This document shows positions 1-12,253 of a stretch of DNA of 64,000 nucleotides, piece by piece. The stretch spans positions 5,334,501 through 5,398,500 of the forward strand of contig JAKSXM010000231.1 in NCBI GenBank assembly GCA_022575985.1. Direction: 5' to 3'. This DNA comes from Anagrus nilaparvatae. Taxonomy: Eukaryota > Arthropoda > Insecta > Hymenoptera > Mymaridae. Each line of letters begins with the position of its first letter. Positions within the stretch are counted from its first letter, which is position 1. The notes below the pieces were generated by a model. That model ran no database searches, was not told the origin of the DNA, and worked only from the letters and a program-made list of their open reading frames with translations. A program made the position numbers and the translations under genes.

Positions 1-240
1 ACTCAATTAAATCAAAAATTAAAATTTTAGCACCAATTTAAAAATTGGTTATTTAGGGCCGAAAATAGGCATTTGGTTTATTAACTATTACGATGAGAGA
101 ATTGATGATGAAAAATTGCGGATTACGGGGATGAAAAGGTGTATTTTATTCAAAAAAAATGAGACCAACTGAAAGTATTTTGGTTGAATTGCAAGATGCC
201 AGGATTATTTGGAAAATTGCCTAAAAACCATATTTAATGA
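1..240. repeat. Dispersed repeat R1, fragment
   Basis: This stretch shares a recognisable core (ACGATGAGAGAATT, then GCGGATTACGGG and a TTGGTTGAATTGCA-like tail) with sequence near 8330-8450, 22610-22790 and 35410-35600, and with 49960-50100 in reverse orientation. No long open frame is kept between copies, so it reads as a non-coding transposon remnant rather than a gene. The left end is cut by the window edge. Confidence 0.6.
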
Positions 241-479
241 CATTGTGGTAACACTGAACTAAACTAGCACCCTTAAAAAAAATTTAAGTAATTAATTTTG
301 CGCTAATTAGAAAAACACAAAATTATCATAAGTTACCTTTCTAAAGGTTCAGAAAACTTCTCTGTACACTTGACAGTCATTTAACTCAAAAAATAATAAA
401 TTTGGAAAATCATGCTACAATATTTGGCCCATTACTGAATCCGTCAAGAATAAATAAAAATAACCAATTTCATCATTTT

Positions 480-920
480 TGGTGACCCAAAAAACATGCG
501 GGATGTTCTTTTAAAATAATTTCTAAACATTTTTCAGTCCGCAGCAAGTTTTTGAAGTCAAAAACTGTCCAATTTTTATTATTTTTACCACTGAAATGAG
601 CTCAAAAATAATTCAAAATAATTGATTCCATCGTTTTTAGCGACCAAAAAAATTACGAAATACCCCCCCGAAATTTTATTTTTATGTTGCCTTTTAAGTT
701 TAATAGCTTTAGTCCCTCCCGACGTTCCTGAGCCCATTTCAAAAATCGAAAATGCTTTGGTGCTGTCCAATGACAAAATATTTTTAGATGTAAAGTGCAA
801 ATATGTAAAAAAAAACCCTTTTTTGGGTAGTTTTTGCAAATTTAAGGGTGAAGCCCCCATTTCTTTTCTAAATGACCCCGATTTCCGTGTTTAGTGACCC
901 AAAAAACCTATAGTAAAGCA
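480..920. repeat. Composite repeat with GACCCAAAAAACCTATA modules
   Basis: Three copies of a short module resembling TTAGTGACCCAAAAAACC are visible (near 481, 637 and 888). The module GGGTAGTTTTTGCAAATTT at about 823-845 accompanies it. The same two modules co-occur at 24.1-24.6 kb and 59.9-60.4 kb. Short overlapping open frames here on both strands are by-products of the repeat and are not called. Confidence 0.55.
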
Positions 921-1074
921 AATCTCGTGTTCGCCAGTGAAAATACAACCAAACCAGTATTTTTACTTGAGTATATGGAACAAGTTCACTCATAATAGTA
1001 ACAAATTCAAAAACCGAAATTACAATAAATCTTGAAATATAAATTATCCTAAATTCATAAACTGACTCCCAATT

Positions 1075-1185
1075 CAAACTATTCTAAGTCCATTTCACCC
1101 CCCCCCCCTAAAAACGTCAATTTTTCTCCCGCTTTCCCCGCAGAGCCAAACTTTATCAAATACCACATCCAATGAACATTTTATG
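1075..1185. repeat. End fragment of the minisatellite-bearing element (third copy)
   Basis: A C-homopolymer, then AAAAACGTCAATTTTT, then AAATACCACATCCAATGAAC and a TTATGTTAA-like end match the flank of the two larger elements at 38.57-38.70 kb and 50.10-50.22 kb. The 25-bp tandem array itself is absent here, so this is a truncated copy. Confidence 0.65.
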
Positions 1186-1826
1186 TTAATAGATAAATCA
1201 GTCATTTAAAAAAAAAAATGCAAAAATTGGTTATTTTTAAATATTAAAAAAACGTGATTCTGATCCTTCCTATTGAATAACGTGAGCAAAATTTTTTTAA
1301 CAAAGACAAAGCAAAAAACACGATATCCTTTACATAATCATGTATTGCGATTGACGCAACGTAAAAGTTGCCATTTTTTCTACGACATGTTGAAAAGCAG
1401 TCTTAGGCAAAGTTACTCTGAGCGTGAACAAAAAGAGATTTTCCTCTGTTCCGAGATATTTCAATGTTTAGACACCGTCAAAAAAGCTAAAAATGACGTT
1501 TTTTAAGTTTAACCTCAAAATTAGAGCGAAATATTTGAACAAAATTTTTTGGGTTTATTTTTTCAAAACGAAAATTTTAAAACCAACCGCACCCCGAACT
1601 GATGGTTGAGGTATTAATTTTGAAGTAAAAATCTCTATTGATTGAATCTCCCCCGGTGAATTTATTTTTTTATGATAAAATATTTATGATAAAAAAACTT
1701 ATTTTTTATGATAAAACAACAAATTGACCAAAAAAAATGCGAAAAATATGCTGGGCACGAAAACAATACCTTATTCGGCAGTAGTCGAAGTAATTATAAA
1801 TACTTTCAGAATAATATCTAATAAAA
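1186..1826. other. Upstream region of the F-box/LRR gene
   Basis: No gene is supported. TATAAA occurs at 1795-1800, only about 30 bp before the start codon. TTTCAG at 1804-1809 could be a splice acceptor of a 5' UTR intron. Sequence alone cannot choose between a very short leader and a spliced leader. Confidence 0.35.
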
Positions 1827-3311
1827 ATGGCAAACCAATCAATAAACAAAAATGAAACAACAATCGACAGCCTTAACGATGATTGCCTGATTTGTGTATT
1901 CGAATATTTGCATATAAAGGACAAATTGCTGCTGGAAATGGTTAGCAAAAGGTGGAATCTAGTGGCGAAACGGTCATGGAGTTGGGTGAAAAATCTTGAT
2001 GTTCATCCTTATTTTCCATACCCAGGATCCCAAATCAACGATGAGCATAAAACTATAAATACGATGTTTTTAATAAGCATTTTAGATAGATGCAGTAAAT
2101 ACTTACAAAAAATTATCATAAAAGATTGCAGCATTGATACAAACAATCCAAAATTACAATCAAATTTAAGGAATTGTAAACAACTAACAACTTTAGTTGT
2201 AGAAAACATTAATTTAACAGATGATTTTCTCGTGCCATTTTTTGAAAATTTAATGAGTCTTAGTAGTCTGATATTAAAAAAATTACATCTTATTGGTTAC
2301 TGTTTTCTTAGTTTGAAAAACCATAATAATATTAAGGAATTATCTGTTGAACGTTGTGAATTTAAATCAAAAGTTGATATTCGTAATTTTATACTTAGCT
2401 TGAAAAACTTAAATATTCTGAAAATGCATATTTATGATGAAAGTATTGTAGAAACAATAAATTTAAGTGAAATTGAAAATTTAACTGATGTTAACATCAA
2501 CATATTATGCGAATGTACTAATTTTAAAATATTAAAATTTTTATTTCGACAAAAAAAATTATCGAAATTATTCTTAAGCAATATGTTCGTGGATGATAAT
2601 TTTATGAATAAACTGCCAATTGAATGTTTGAAAACATTAAACTTTCAAGTCAGAGGTAGGAAACCTGATAGAATGTTAATAAATTCCCTTAGTCGTTTTG
2701 TAAATTTAGAAAATTTAATTTTAAATCTCGGCGAATTTGATTTTAACGACAGTTATTTGAGAGTTATAACTGAATCCGTAAGTCCAAGTATAAAAAAAAT
2801 TGAAATTAACTTTTTTGAATTTATTCTAATGAGTAAAAAACCAATTGCTTCATTCAGCAGATTAGTAAATCTTGAATCTTTTACTCTAAATCAATCTATA
2901 GCACGTTTTATATCATGTGACAAGGATTTTGTAATACAAAATTTAACCCAATGTAAAAACATGAAATATTTGTACCTTAAAAATATCAATTTAACGAATT
3001 TAACCTTTCAAACCATCAGTAAATTTCTGAATCTATTAAGCTTACAAATCACTACATCTAAGCGTAAGTTACAAACTTTCAACATTAGCGATGAAGAAAT
3101 GATTGAAATAGTAAGGGAATCTGTGAATCTCAAAGAACTTGTTTTGTACGGCTTTATTAATTTAACTGATAAATTTATAGAAACAGCTGGTGAAATAAAA
3201 TTTGATCGCCAAGATACTCATGTACTAAAAATTAGCTTAAAAAATACCAAAATAGAGCCAAGTTCGTTGAAAAGAGGCCTAAAATTAATATCAATAGTAG
3301 TTCTGGACTAA
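1827..3311 (+). CDS. F-box/leucine-rich-repeat protein, 494 aa, single exon
   Basis: This is probably a substrate-recognition subunit of an SCF ubiquitin ligase. Residues about 14-52 form an F-box: LNDDCLICVFEYL, then a basic KRWNLVAKRSW end, the surface expected to hold Skp1. The remainder is a run of irregular LRRs, for example LTTLVVENINLTDDFL (about 119-134), LSKLFLSNMFVDDNF, MKYLYLKNINLTNLTF and LKELVLYGFINLTD near the C terminus. There is no signal peptide or membrane segment, so a cytosolic or nuclear location is inferred. The start has A at -3 and G at +4. The frame has no intron or break and is less AT-extreme than its surroundings. Intronless F-box/LRR genes in insects often belong to expanded lineage-specific families, so a retro-copy origin is possible. 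The substrate is unknown; F-box and LRR identity is secure, the exact orthologue is not. Confidence 0.87.
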   Translation: MANQSINKNETTIDSLNDDCLICVFEYLHIKDKLLLEMVSKRWNLVAKRSWSWVKNLDVHPYFPYPGSQINDEHKTINTMFLISILDRCSKYLQKIIIKDCSIDTNNPKLQSNLRNCKQLTTLVVENINLTDDFLVPFFENLMSLSSLILKKLHLIGYCFLSLKNHNNIKELSVERCEFKSKVDIRNFILSLKNLNILKMHIYDESIVETINLSEIENLTDVNINILCECTNFKILKFLFRQKKLSKLFLSNMFVDDNFMNKLPIECLKTLNFQVRGRKPDRMLINSLSRFVNLENLILNLGEFDFNDSYLRVITESVSPSIKKIEINFFEFILMSKKPIASFSRLVNLESFTLNQSIARFISCDKDFVIQNLTQCKNMKYLYLKNINLTNLTFQTISKFLNLLSLQITTSKRKLQTFNISDEEMIEIVRESVNLKELVLYGFINLTDKFIETAGEIKFDRQDTHVLKISLKNTKIEPSSLKRGLKLISIVVLD

Positions 3312-3374
3312 AAAAATTTGTATAATTATACCTAATTTAATTTTAAAGAATTTATGTTTTAATGTATTTTGTAA

Positions 3375-3380
3375 AATAAA
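3375..3380 (+). terminator. Polyadenylation signal AATAAA of the F-box/LRR gene
   Basis: A canonical AATAAA lies 64 bp after the stop codon, in the expected place for a short 3' UTR. No other strong signal lies closer. Confidence 0.6.
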
Positions 3381-3916
3381 ACTATATTTATTTGATAAAA
3401 AAATTTTAATTATTTATTTTAAAAAATATTCCTTGATAGAGAAAAAATCTCTGCAATAGCTAAAATTTTTATAAATTTAATTTTAAATTCCTATTATCGT
3501 AAATAATTTTATCACTTTCAGTAAAAACGAATATTGAATTTATGTAGAGCAGCCCATGAAAACAAAAATTCTCGGTATCTAAAAAGCTACCTAAAAATTT
3601 ATAAAAATAAAATCGATAGGTTTTTAGAAATTTAGAAATACAAGTTTCAGACAGTAATTATAGATGTAACTCATAAAAATTGTAATTTTTCATTAATTGG
3701 GGTTTCTATTTTCACGAAAGTCCAATATACTGAAGTAAAACATATTTTTTTTACTTTATCAAAATAAAGACATGTAATGTAAATATTCGAAAGATCAATG
3801 TTTCATAATTGTAGAATTGTATTTTCTTGAACTTTTTTCTTAAACTCACCTGAAAATTTAAAAAAATTCTTTTGGATTAAAAAAAAAGTGTCTAATATTT
3901 TTTCATATGTAACTTC

Positions 3917-5281
3917 ACGGCAGAGCTGCTTTGGTTGAATATTCAACCAATTGTTTTAGCTAAAAAATAAATTAAAAAATAAAAATGATGCAATTATAAT
4001 ACAGGGTAAAAAAATTATCTGTTCGTTCTTTTACAGTGAATGAATTTTATATATTATATTAAAATTAGTAATAATTCTTAAACAATAATATTTTTAATTG
4101 ACATTTTTACGAGTATTTTAAATCAATGATTTTTAAATTTAAACTCCTTTTGTGGTATAGGATCAATAAATTTTTAAGAAGTTTTTAAAAATAGTAATTT
4201 AAAATTTATACTCCAGCTTGTAATTTATGTCGAAAAAATTATGTAAATTTATCCATTTCTATAAGAAAATACCTTTTATGAGGCCGTGACTACCTCCATG
4301 ATTTTCTGGTAATTTGGACCCTATAGAATACTCTATCCCTAAGTTTTCATTTCTTCAAGAAAAAAATAATTTTTTTTACTACATTTCAACTTTTAGTAAA
4401 TCAGTGTTAAATAAATTTTGCTACTTACGGTTTTAAAAGGTTTTTGACCTAAAAATGAAAACTTTGTCAATAAAAATGATTTCTTTCTTGAAGAAATGAA
4501 TACTCTGGGAAAAATTAATCGATATTAAAAAAAAAATTAGCATTTTATGATAAAAATCAAACTAGTAATGCATATTTTAAGTTCAGAAACAGGCTTAGTT
4601 CAATAGAATTTCAATCTTTTTTAAGACAAATTTTTGATTAAATTCTTAAATTGACGATAACTTGGCTAAATTTCATCGTAAAAAGAAAAATTTTTCTTTT
4701 CTTCTGGAGTGGTTTTCCATGGAAATTAGATTTATCATCTAATTTTTTAAATTTTATTTACCAAAAAAGTTATTTTGAAAATTTGGAGTAGCTCATATAC
4801 AAAAAACACGGTTTTTGACATAAAAGTGTCAAAATCTTTTTGGCATCAATCGCCGATTTCCTTTCCCCCTTTTTTTTTTGCAATCTATAGTGTTCAAACT
4901 ACCAGAAAATCATGATGGTAGTCGCAGCCTCGTCGATTTTTTTCTTTTCATTTCTGGTGCTCATAAAACGTATTTTCTCGTAGAAATGCATAATTATATA
5001 ATTTATAAAACAAAACAAAAAATAATTTTTATAAATAAAGAATATAATGTTATGCTATTAAAAATTCTTCGTTTTATTATTCTATATAGGACAATCTTTA
5101 TAATTACAATTTCCTCAACTTCAGAGCCAAATAAAGAAATACATAAAAATCACTAATTATAAAATATTATTTGATTCACTTTTAATGGACATATTATTTT
5201 TTTATTTTGTATTATAATTACATCATTTTTATTTTGTATTTTAGCTTTTGGTTGAATATTCAACCAAAGTAACTCTGCCGT
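3917..5281. mobile_element. Fold-back element with 20-bp palindrome ends, about 1.37 kb
   Basis: The left arm (3917-3961) and right arm (5240-5281) are inverted copies. Each holds an ACGGCAGAG motif and the perfect palindrome TTGGTTGAATATTCAACCAA (3931-3950 and 5248-5267). A second inverted pair sits inside: 4279-4326 and 4884-4932, containing ACCAGAAAATCATGATGGTA-like sequence. The arms 4356-4380 and 4480-4505 also pair. No transposase is present. The interior near 4830-4930 recurs inverted at about 49070-49160, so part of this element is dispersed in the region. Confidence 0.6.
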
Positions 5282-5289
5282 TTTCATAT

Positions 5290-7455
5290 AACGCAAAAAA
5301 ATTATTAAAATTTTGACCCGATGTGAGCCTCTTATTAAAAATATTATTTTAATTTAAAATATACTCATAGCTTCAAATTTTTTATTTACTTTTAACAACG
5401 CACGAGTATCCCTAGATAAGTAATAAAAAATGTACAAAAACACCAGTATATTTACATATTTTCTTGATAATTCTTTCACCAAAGTACCCAAAACTGATAT
5501 AACCCCGATAAATTACCTTACGCTCATCAATTTCTTTTTTCTTCAAAAAAAAATTTTTTTAAACACAATCTATTATTATTTTAAAAAGAAAAAAAAAACA
5601 CTGTCAAAACAACCCAGCAGACTAAAAGATAAAATCCTTTACCTAAAAAATTAAAAAATATTAAAAAATAACAATTAACCAGTAAAATCTGAATAAATAA
5701 ACAAAAAAATTTTTTAAATCTATTTTTTTGAACAAAAAAAAAAAGTCAAATCAAAATAATTTTACCCTTGAAATAATTTAATCTTTTATTATTATACATT
5801 ATTAAACGATATTATTTAATCTATTTAAAGTTTAAAGTATACCAACTCATGTTTTGACACGGCAGCAATTTTAATAATTTGTTTATTGTAGCAACGGGTG
5901 GTTGTTATTTTTTTGCTTATAAGAATTCTTGGTTTTTTTTTTGAATATGGTTTTGCAACCTGTGTTTACCAGGTAAATATATCACGTTTTTTTGGTTTTA
6001 ATCCTTAAAGTAAATCATATTGTTTTACGTGGTATGTACAAGCAAAGTTTTAGAATGATTTAATTTTTTTTTTGTATTTTTTTTTCAAATGGAAAATTTT
6101 TAAGTATAGTAATTTTAGGAAATTTGATATTTTTTGAAAAGATAAAAGTAGTGTACTGGTAGTTAATTCATGTTTGTTAAAACAATAATTTTTTCTTTTT
6201 GTTTTTTTTTTTTAGTTTCTAAGTGTACTAAAGTATCGTTTTTTTTTATTTTTAAATGCACCTAAAATTTGTTTTTTACTGGTATTTGGGATAGATACTA
6301 AAAACTTTTAGAACCTTTTTTAAAAATATGCAAAATGAACTAAAGTTTTGAAATTTGCGTACTTTGATTATTTATTCTAGGTGATTTTCAAGGATTTAAT
6401 AATTACATATCTGAAAACAAAACAAATTCTTGAACTGCAACTACAATCCAGAGGGATGAAAAAAGAGTCTGTTAATAACTTTAGATCGTTAAAATACGAT
6501 AATATTTAAATTACTGTAGTTCAGCCAAAGAATATTACTTCTTTTGCTAAAAAAAGTTCTTGCCCTTTAACCTCTCAAGTTCTACTACCATTAGGAAATC
6601 GTTAGATACTCAGTTAGATACGGAGTAGAATCCAATGTTTGACTTTTAAAAAGTTAAATAAAGTTGTCTTCTTAGAATAAATTTTATTAATTTATTAAAA
6701 AATTTGTATTTCATGTAGTTCCTTTTTTAAAATACGGTACTAATTAATAATTTATTCATAAAATAATTTTTTACTTCAAGTTGTTGAAAAAAAATAATCA
6801 TTCTCGAAAGAATAAAAATTGATTAGTTCATTTCCCGTGTCTCCATACAAAAACAAATTTAAGCAAAAGATCATCAAAGGAAATAAACAGGTGTGAAATT
6901 ATTCTCATCAATTATCCTAGAATGATTCGTTAATTTTTTAATTGACGTTTATATTTCACTTTATGATTTAAAAAATTCATTCATCGATTTCGTAACTTTA
7001 ACAATAACTCGTAGTTTATCGATATTTCACATTCAGTTTTTGATTTAGGTACTATGAATTAGTAGTATGACTTGAAAAAAATCAAAGCTTTTATTTTATT
7101 ACAAGAGAGTATTGGTATATTTTAGGATATTTTATTGTTTGTTCAATTAAAAATCTTTTACATTTGTAAAAAATAGTGTCTTATGTGAGTAAACTTTTAT
7201 TAAAAAACTTGGGGACTTTATGCGCGAATACAAGTAGAATTTTTTGACGCGTCATTTTTGAGTTTTTTTCATAATATCTCAAGATTTAAAATTAGCAAAA
7301 AGATTCTTAAGTACAGAACTGTGGAATAAAATTTCCCTGGCAATTTCATTATTTTATTACTTTTTAATAAATTTTAATTTTCCCAAAATTTGAGAAAAAA
7401 ATTGGCGAAACATTAAGTTGCAAAAATAAAAATGAATGTCATAATTAAATAGGCA
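5290..7455. other. AT-rich, no gene seen
   Basis: Long A/T runs dominate and open frames are short with homopolymer translations. There is no splice-bounded segment of raised GC, and no RNA gene was recognised. Confidence 0.6.
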
Positions 7456-7462
7456 GAAAAAT

Positions 7463-7812
7463 TTGGCAAGGGATCTGATCAACACAAAATTATTCGACAC
7501 ATCAATGATTCTACACAAAAAAGTTTTGCGGAATCGTTCTACACCAAAAATCGTTATGCTGAAAAGTTCAACACAAATTTTTTTTAGTCAAAGTATTCAA
7601 CACGCCATTTTAAATATTAAATAACTTATTTCTTTCATATACTAGCATAATTAAATATCACTTAATACAGTGTGTTGAATATTTTGATTAGAAAAAATTT
7701 GTGTTGATCTTTTCGACACAAGGATTTTCGGTGTAGAACAATTCCGCTAAACTTTTTTGTGTATAATTATTGATGTGTTGAATAATTTTGTGTTGAACAG
7801 ATCCCTTGCCAA
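7463..7812. mobile_element. Fold-back MITE, about 350 bp
   Basis: TTGGCAAGGGATCTG at 7463 is matched by the inverted CAGATCCCTTGCCAA ending at 7812. The arms continue inward for roughly 150 bp with conserved blocks (TCAACACAAAATTATTC, GATGTGTTGAATA, TTTTTTGTGT, GCGGAAT). AAAT flanks both ends and may be a 4-bp target duplication, but the A/T context makes that ambiguous. There is no coding capacity. Confidence 0.75.
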
Positions 7813-7989
7813 AAATTTTAGTCTATAGAAAATAGTACTAAAAAGTAAACTTAAAAATACTAATAGCTACTATTTTTTGGACTCAAATATATCTGGCTAT
7901 TCAATTATGATAAAAAATTTATTTTTTTGCAACTTATGATTTTTTTTTATCAATTTTTGCAAATATTTAAAATGACAAATTTTTAAATT

Positions 7990-8290
7990 ACTGCCAAAAT
8001 TGTAATTTTTTAAGAAAATAGGTTTCTTAGGTCTCAATAAATTTCTTCATATGCTTTAAATTTTCAAATATTCTCGTCTCTTTTCTTTAAATAGTTTCTG
8101 AGATATCTTTTTTCAAAGATAATGACTTGGATAATGATAAAAATTAACTTTTTTTTAAAAATCCTGAAATTGGGACTTTAAATTATCATATTTGGTAAAC
8201 AAATAATTTAAATAAAAGAGTAAAGAAATTTTGGAAATTTGAACCACACAGAAAAATTTTGAGACTCACAATACCACATTTTGTCAAAAA
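7990..8290. repeat. Degenerate fold-back repeat, related to 51.15-51.44 kb
   Basis: The segment around 8012-8090 (AAGAAAATAGGTTTC, GTCTCAATAAATTTC, CTTTAAATTTTCAAA) is matched inverted by 8205-8275 (AAATTTTGGAAATTTGAA, TTTTGAGACTC). The same arrangement recurs at 51150-51440, so this is an ageing dispersed palindromic element. Confidence 0.5.
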
Positions 8291-8294
8291 TTAA

Positions 8295-8470
8295 ATTTTT
8301 TGAAGGAATTTGAAAATTGGTCATTTGAAGCCGAAAATAGGCATTCAGCTCAGTGAAAGGTATAGAGAAAATGAGAGCAACTGAAAGTTGATAGGTTAAG
8401 AAATAAAGTTGCAGCTTGCAGCGTTATATTGAAAAGCACCAAAAAATCCTATTTCATAATAAGGTAATAG
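8295..8470. repeat. Dispersed repeat R1, diverged copy
   Basis: GGTCATTTGAAGCCGAAAAT, AATGAGAGCAACTGAAAGTT and GCGTTATATTGAAAA follow the same order as in the copies at 1-240 and 35410-35620. Confidence 0.5.
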
Positions 8471-8619
8471 TCTCCCCTTGTAAGTTTTTTTTCATATATA
8501 GGACTCAAAAAATATCTGGTAATAGTTTAAAATCGATTCAATATAGATCCCAATTTCCAAATTTATTTTTTCAATTTATATTAAAATTTTCAACAAAAAT
8601 CTGACAGAACCTAAAATAA

Positions 8620-11265
8620 GTCAAGTCAATATACAAAAACTTTTTTTTATTAATAGTAGACTATAAAAAAAAGGATAAATTAAACAAATAAATATATAAT
8701 TTATTCTTAGTTTTTTTTTTCACAGTCTACTGTTTAAGTGTTAACTAAATATTTGGATGGTACTGATATGTTTTATTTCAAAATATTATGATAATTAAAG
8801 TATTTTTAAATTGTTATATTATATATTTGTAGATATAATTTATGTAAATACTTTGGATTTAAACAAATTTCTTTAACCAACAATAATTTTTTTGAGTAAC
8901 ATGTTTAAGTAGACCAAAAAATTTAAACCTTTCTGACTATAAATCTCCTTTATTACATAACACAAGAAAAACTCTTTTATAATGACAGGTGAATGAATGT
9001 AAAGAAAAAAAAAATCTTCTTTTTATTAAAATACATAAACCTTTTAGATCTCCCACGTTACATAAATCTTTTTTTTTAGTGTTACATTTCTCACGTTTAT
9101 TTTTTGTATTTAGAAACTTGGGAATCATTCGTTAAAATGACGAGTAGACATTTTTAAATACTTAAATAAGATGTGATTTAACTGTAAATTGCATTATTAT
9201 TAGATATTTTGTCACTTGTACATCGTTTTATTATTGTGTTATTAGGGTAAGGTGTCATCTACCCATTAAATGACAAAAAATTTTTGTTCTTTTCATTTTT
9301 TATTCTTACTGTGTAAGAGTTTTATAAAAAATAAAATTTGGATATTTAATGCTTTATTATGTATTGAGATTGCAGTTTATTTTCCCATAAAGATTTTTTG
9401 AAAACAAGTTTATAGTAGTGTTATCAAAATTCAATTCAAATAAACATTTTTATTTTAGAACAAGTATTGTCAGTGTTTTTATTTATACTGTTAACTGAAT
9501 GCAATTCTTCAAAATTCTGCCTTAGTAAATATAATACCTCAAAGTATCTTTTGTGCATTAGTCCAGCAGAAAACGGTGACAGAATAAAAATTAATAAAGA
9601 TGTCATTAATTAAAATAAACAAATTAATTCTATGTGTTTACTGGGTCACTGCTTATAAATTTTTAGGTCTATTCTGGAGAATTTTTTAAGGGTCCATCAT
9701 CTTCAAATTTAAAAAACAATTTCTTTAGGGGCGATTCCGCTATATTCACAAGTCATTAGAGATTTGAACTAAAGTAAATTATGGGTTACTAATAACACAT
9801 TTTGGGAACTGGTCAGCTGAAAATTTTTCAAAAAAAAATAGTCTTTCGCTCGTAATTCAAAATATTTATGGTAAACTTTTTTTTTTAATTGAATAAGCTC
9901 TATAAGATTAAGAGTCAATAATAAACACAAAAACTTTTTTTGGCTCTTTTGGGCATAAATAATTTTTAACTACCAAATTTCACAACAAGAGAGGAGGTGA
10001 TATTTTACATTAAAATATTTAGAATGTCATTACCTAGATATATTTAAAAAATGAGTTTTTTTAAAATGAATTATTTGTTAAATTTGATTTATAGGAAAAA
10101 TAAAGCAATAAGTAAGTTAGTTTTCGTGACTTTTGACGTCGAATTATTTTCACGAACGATATTTCCATCCGCTCTCTCTCAATATAATACATAATAATAA
10201 TAATACACCACCAAAACTTTTGTCGGCTTGAAGCCAAAATCAACATTGAAAACCCGCGTGAGTACGCTATTCTCTTTTTTTCCGCTTTTATTCAGAGCAC
10301 TTACTATTAGACTGTCTTTTATTATTTTTATTCCATTTTTTTTTTCGTCGATTATTATTGTAGAAAAACAAAATGTATATTGGAATTCAGACTTAACATA
10401 TTTTTTGGCGTCTGTAAATTTTTTAAAATAAAATTTCGTCTAATATACTATTTTTAATTTTTTAAAATATTGTTAAAACTTAATAATTTTTAATTTTTGA
10501 AAAAGATTATTTTTTATTTTACCACATTATTCTTCTAACTCACATTATAACACTGTCATCGACCTGTTAATTTATAAAGTTTAAACTGTCAACAAAAATT
10601 TTAAATTGATTTATATTATGTAAATATTAAATTATTCATTTAAATAGCTTTTTTTTTATTATAATTTAATTCAGCAAAATCATTATTCATTCACGTTTAT
10701 AAGTTTTTATTATACACCGTATTTAATTATTTTATTTTCTATTTTGAGGTGTGACTTTTATGTAATAATTATTTTGCAAGGTACTAAATTAAATAAAAGA
10801 TATAAAAGTCATTCTGAAACAAAGTATTTAAAATAGCGCTGCATGGCTTATTGATTAGAATGTTTTTCTTATGTAGAATTGTCTTTCGTTTGAGCTTTCG
10901 TTTTACTTCAAAATAACTTTTCAAACGAATAAATGTCACAATAAAATTAATTAAGCATTTAATAACGTAAAAAATTATGTTTAAAAAAAGCTCAATTTTA
11001 ATAGTAAGTGAGAGAATCTATGCCAACCAAAGATTTGAGTTGTGTAGTAAATGAAATGTATCACTTAAAAAAATAATCTTTTTAAAATTTTAAGCTTCTT
11101 ATATAGACACAATTTCTAATTTGGCAAATTCTTTTAGTTTTTCTCGTATTCGCTTATCTTGTAACTACTTTGCGTAGACGCAATCTAAATGCATAAAATA
11201 AGTTTCCTACAGCTAAAGACTGGTTATAACACATAAATGGTACGCAACATTGCAATTTAATAATT
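8620..11265. other. AT-rich, no gene seen
   Basis: No convincing coding segment. A slightly GC-richer patch at 10120-10265 contains TGACGTCG and two CGTGA/TCACG half-sites and could be regulatory. Nothing firmer can be said. Confidence 0.5.
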
Positions 11266-11284
11266 TTCAATTCGTTAAATATTA

Positions 11285-11480
11285 CCTGCCCCTAAATCAA
11301 CTAAATCCTAAATCGAAGAAAGTCCCTAACCTGAATTATTCTAATTGTAAGTCCCTAAATCCGAAATCTTCTTTATAGTCCCTAAATCGAAATTGTTCTA
11401 ATTTCCATTTGATCCTCCCCTCCACTTAAATCGGATACATTTTACTACCCCCTTAACTTGGGCGCATTTTACCCCCTTCC
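11285..11480. repeat. Tandem AGTCCCTAAATC repeats ending in C-rich tract
   Basis: Four or more imperfect copies of a module like AGTCCCTAAATCGAAATT alternate with ATTATTCTAATT, followed by CCATTTGATCCTCCCCTCC. The same order of modules recurs at 61190-61450, with a weaker copy at 63165-63235 in reverse, so this is a dispersed family related to the ends of the minisatellite elements. Confidence 0.55.
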
Positions 11481-11739
11481 CTTAATTTTAAACTAAATAA
11501 GCAGCATAGTGGGCTAAATCTTGTTAAATTTTGTAAATATAGCAAAAGCACACTCATAGAAACAACACTTCTCGTAATCAGCAACCCGAAAAGCATTACT
11601 TTTTTTGCCGAAAACAAGCCATTCTTTTGTAATTTTACTAAAGTAAAGTTTCTGCAGTACAATTTAGGTTTCAAGTTAAACGTACTTTGTATACAATAGG
11701 GACTGATCCAGGAAGCACTTCCAGATACTGAGAAGAGAG

Positions 11740-12200
11740 AATATTTTCAAAAAATAGTACATTTTTAACCAAGGGAGCAAAAAAAAAAGAATGACCCAGA
11801 TCGCACGTTAATTAGCATCCGAGGTGAAGCTGAGGATGGTAAACTGCGATCTGGGGTATTTTTTTTTTGTTCCCATGGACAAAACGAAATTTTTCTTTCT
11901 CAGTGGGGTGAAAACGCGTTTTTTTCGATCTCGTCGCGGGGCGAAAAAAGTGTTTTTGCCCTCCCAGGCGTAAAACTCGTGCGTAAAGAATTTTCTGCAC
12001 TCGTTCTACGCCTAGGTAGGCAAAAAATATTGTAAGCACCATGGGCGAAATACTTTAGACACTTGCGTGAACACATATCACTCGTGCCCGGCTTCGCCAA
12101 GCACTCGTGCTAGTGCTCACGCTAGTGCCAAAACTTTTACGCCCTTGATACTTAATATACTATTTCGGCCCGCTAGGAAGAAAATACTTTTTAACGCCGT
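11740..12200. repeat. Dispersed repeat R2
   Basis: GC-richer sequence with CCCAGATCGCACGTTAATTA, a GATGGTAAAC block and CAGTGGGGTGAAAACGCG. The first half recurs inverted at 32600-32850. The second half (CCTCCCAGGCGTAAAACTCG, ATTGTAAGCACCATGGGCGA, GCTTCGCC) recurs directly at 37490-37700. The several overlapping short open frames on both strands are a consequence of its base composition. No transposase is recognised. Confidence 0.65.
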
Positions 12201-12253
12201 AAAAAAATCTGCTCTTTCGGTTGTGTCCTTTTTTTGCGGCTTTTGTAGCCTAA

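Noticed and set aside
585..1077. Overlapping open frames of 69-91 codons on both strands
   Set aside because: They cross repeat modules shared with 24 kb and 60 kb, and no frame is kept in those copies.
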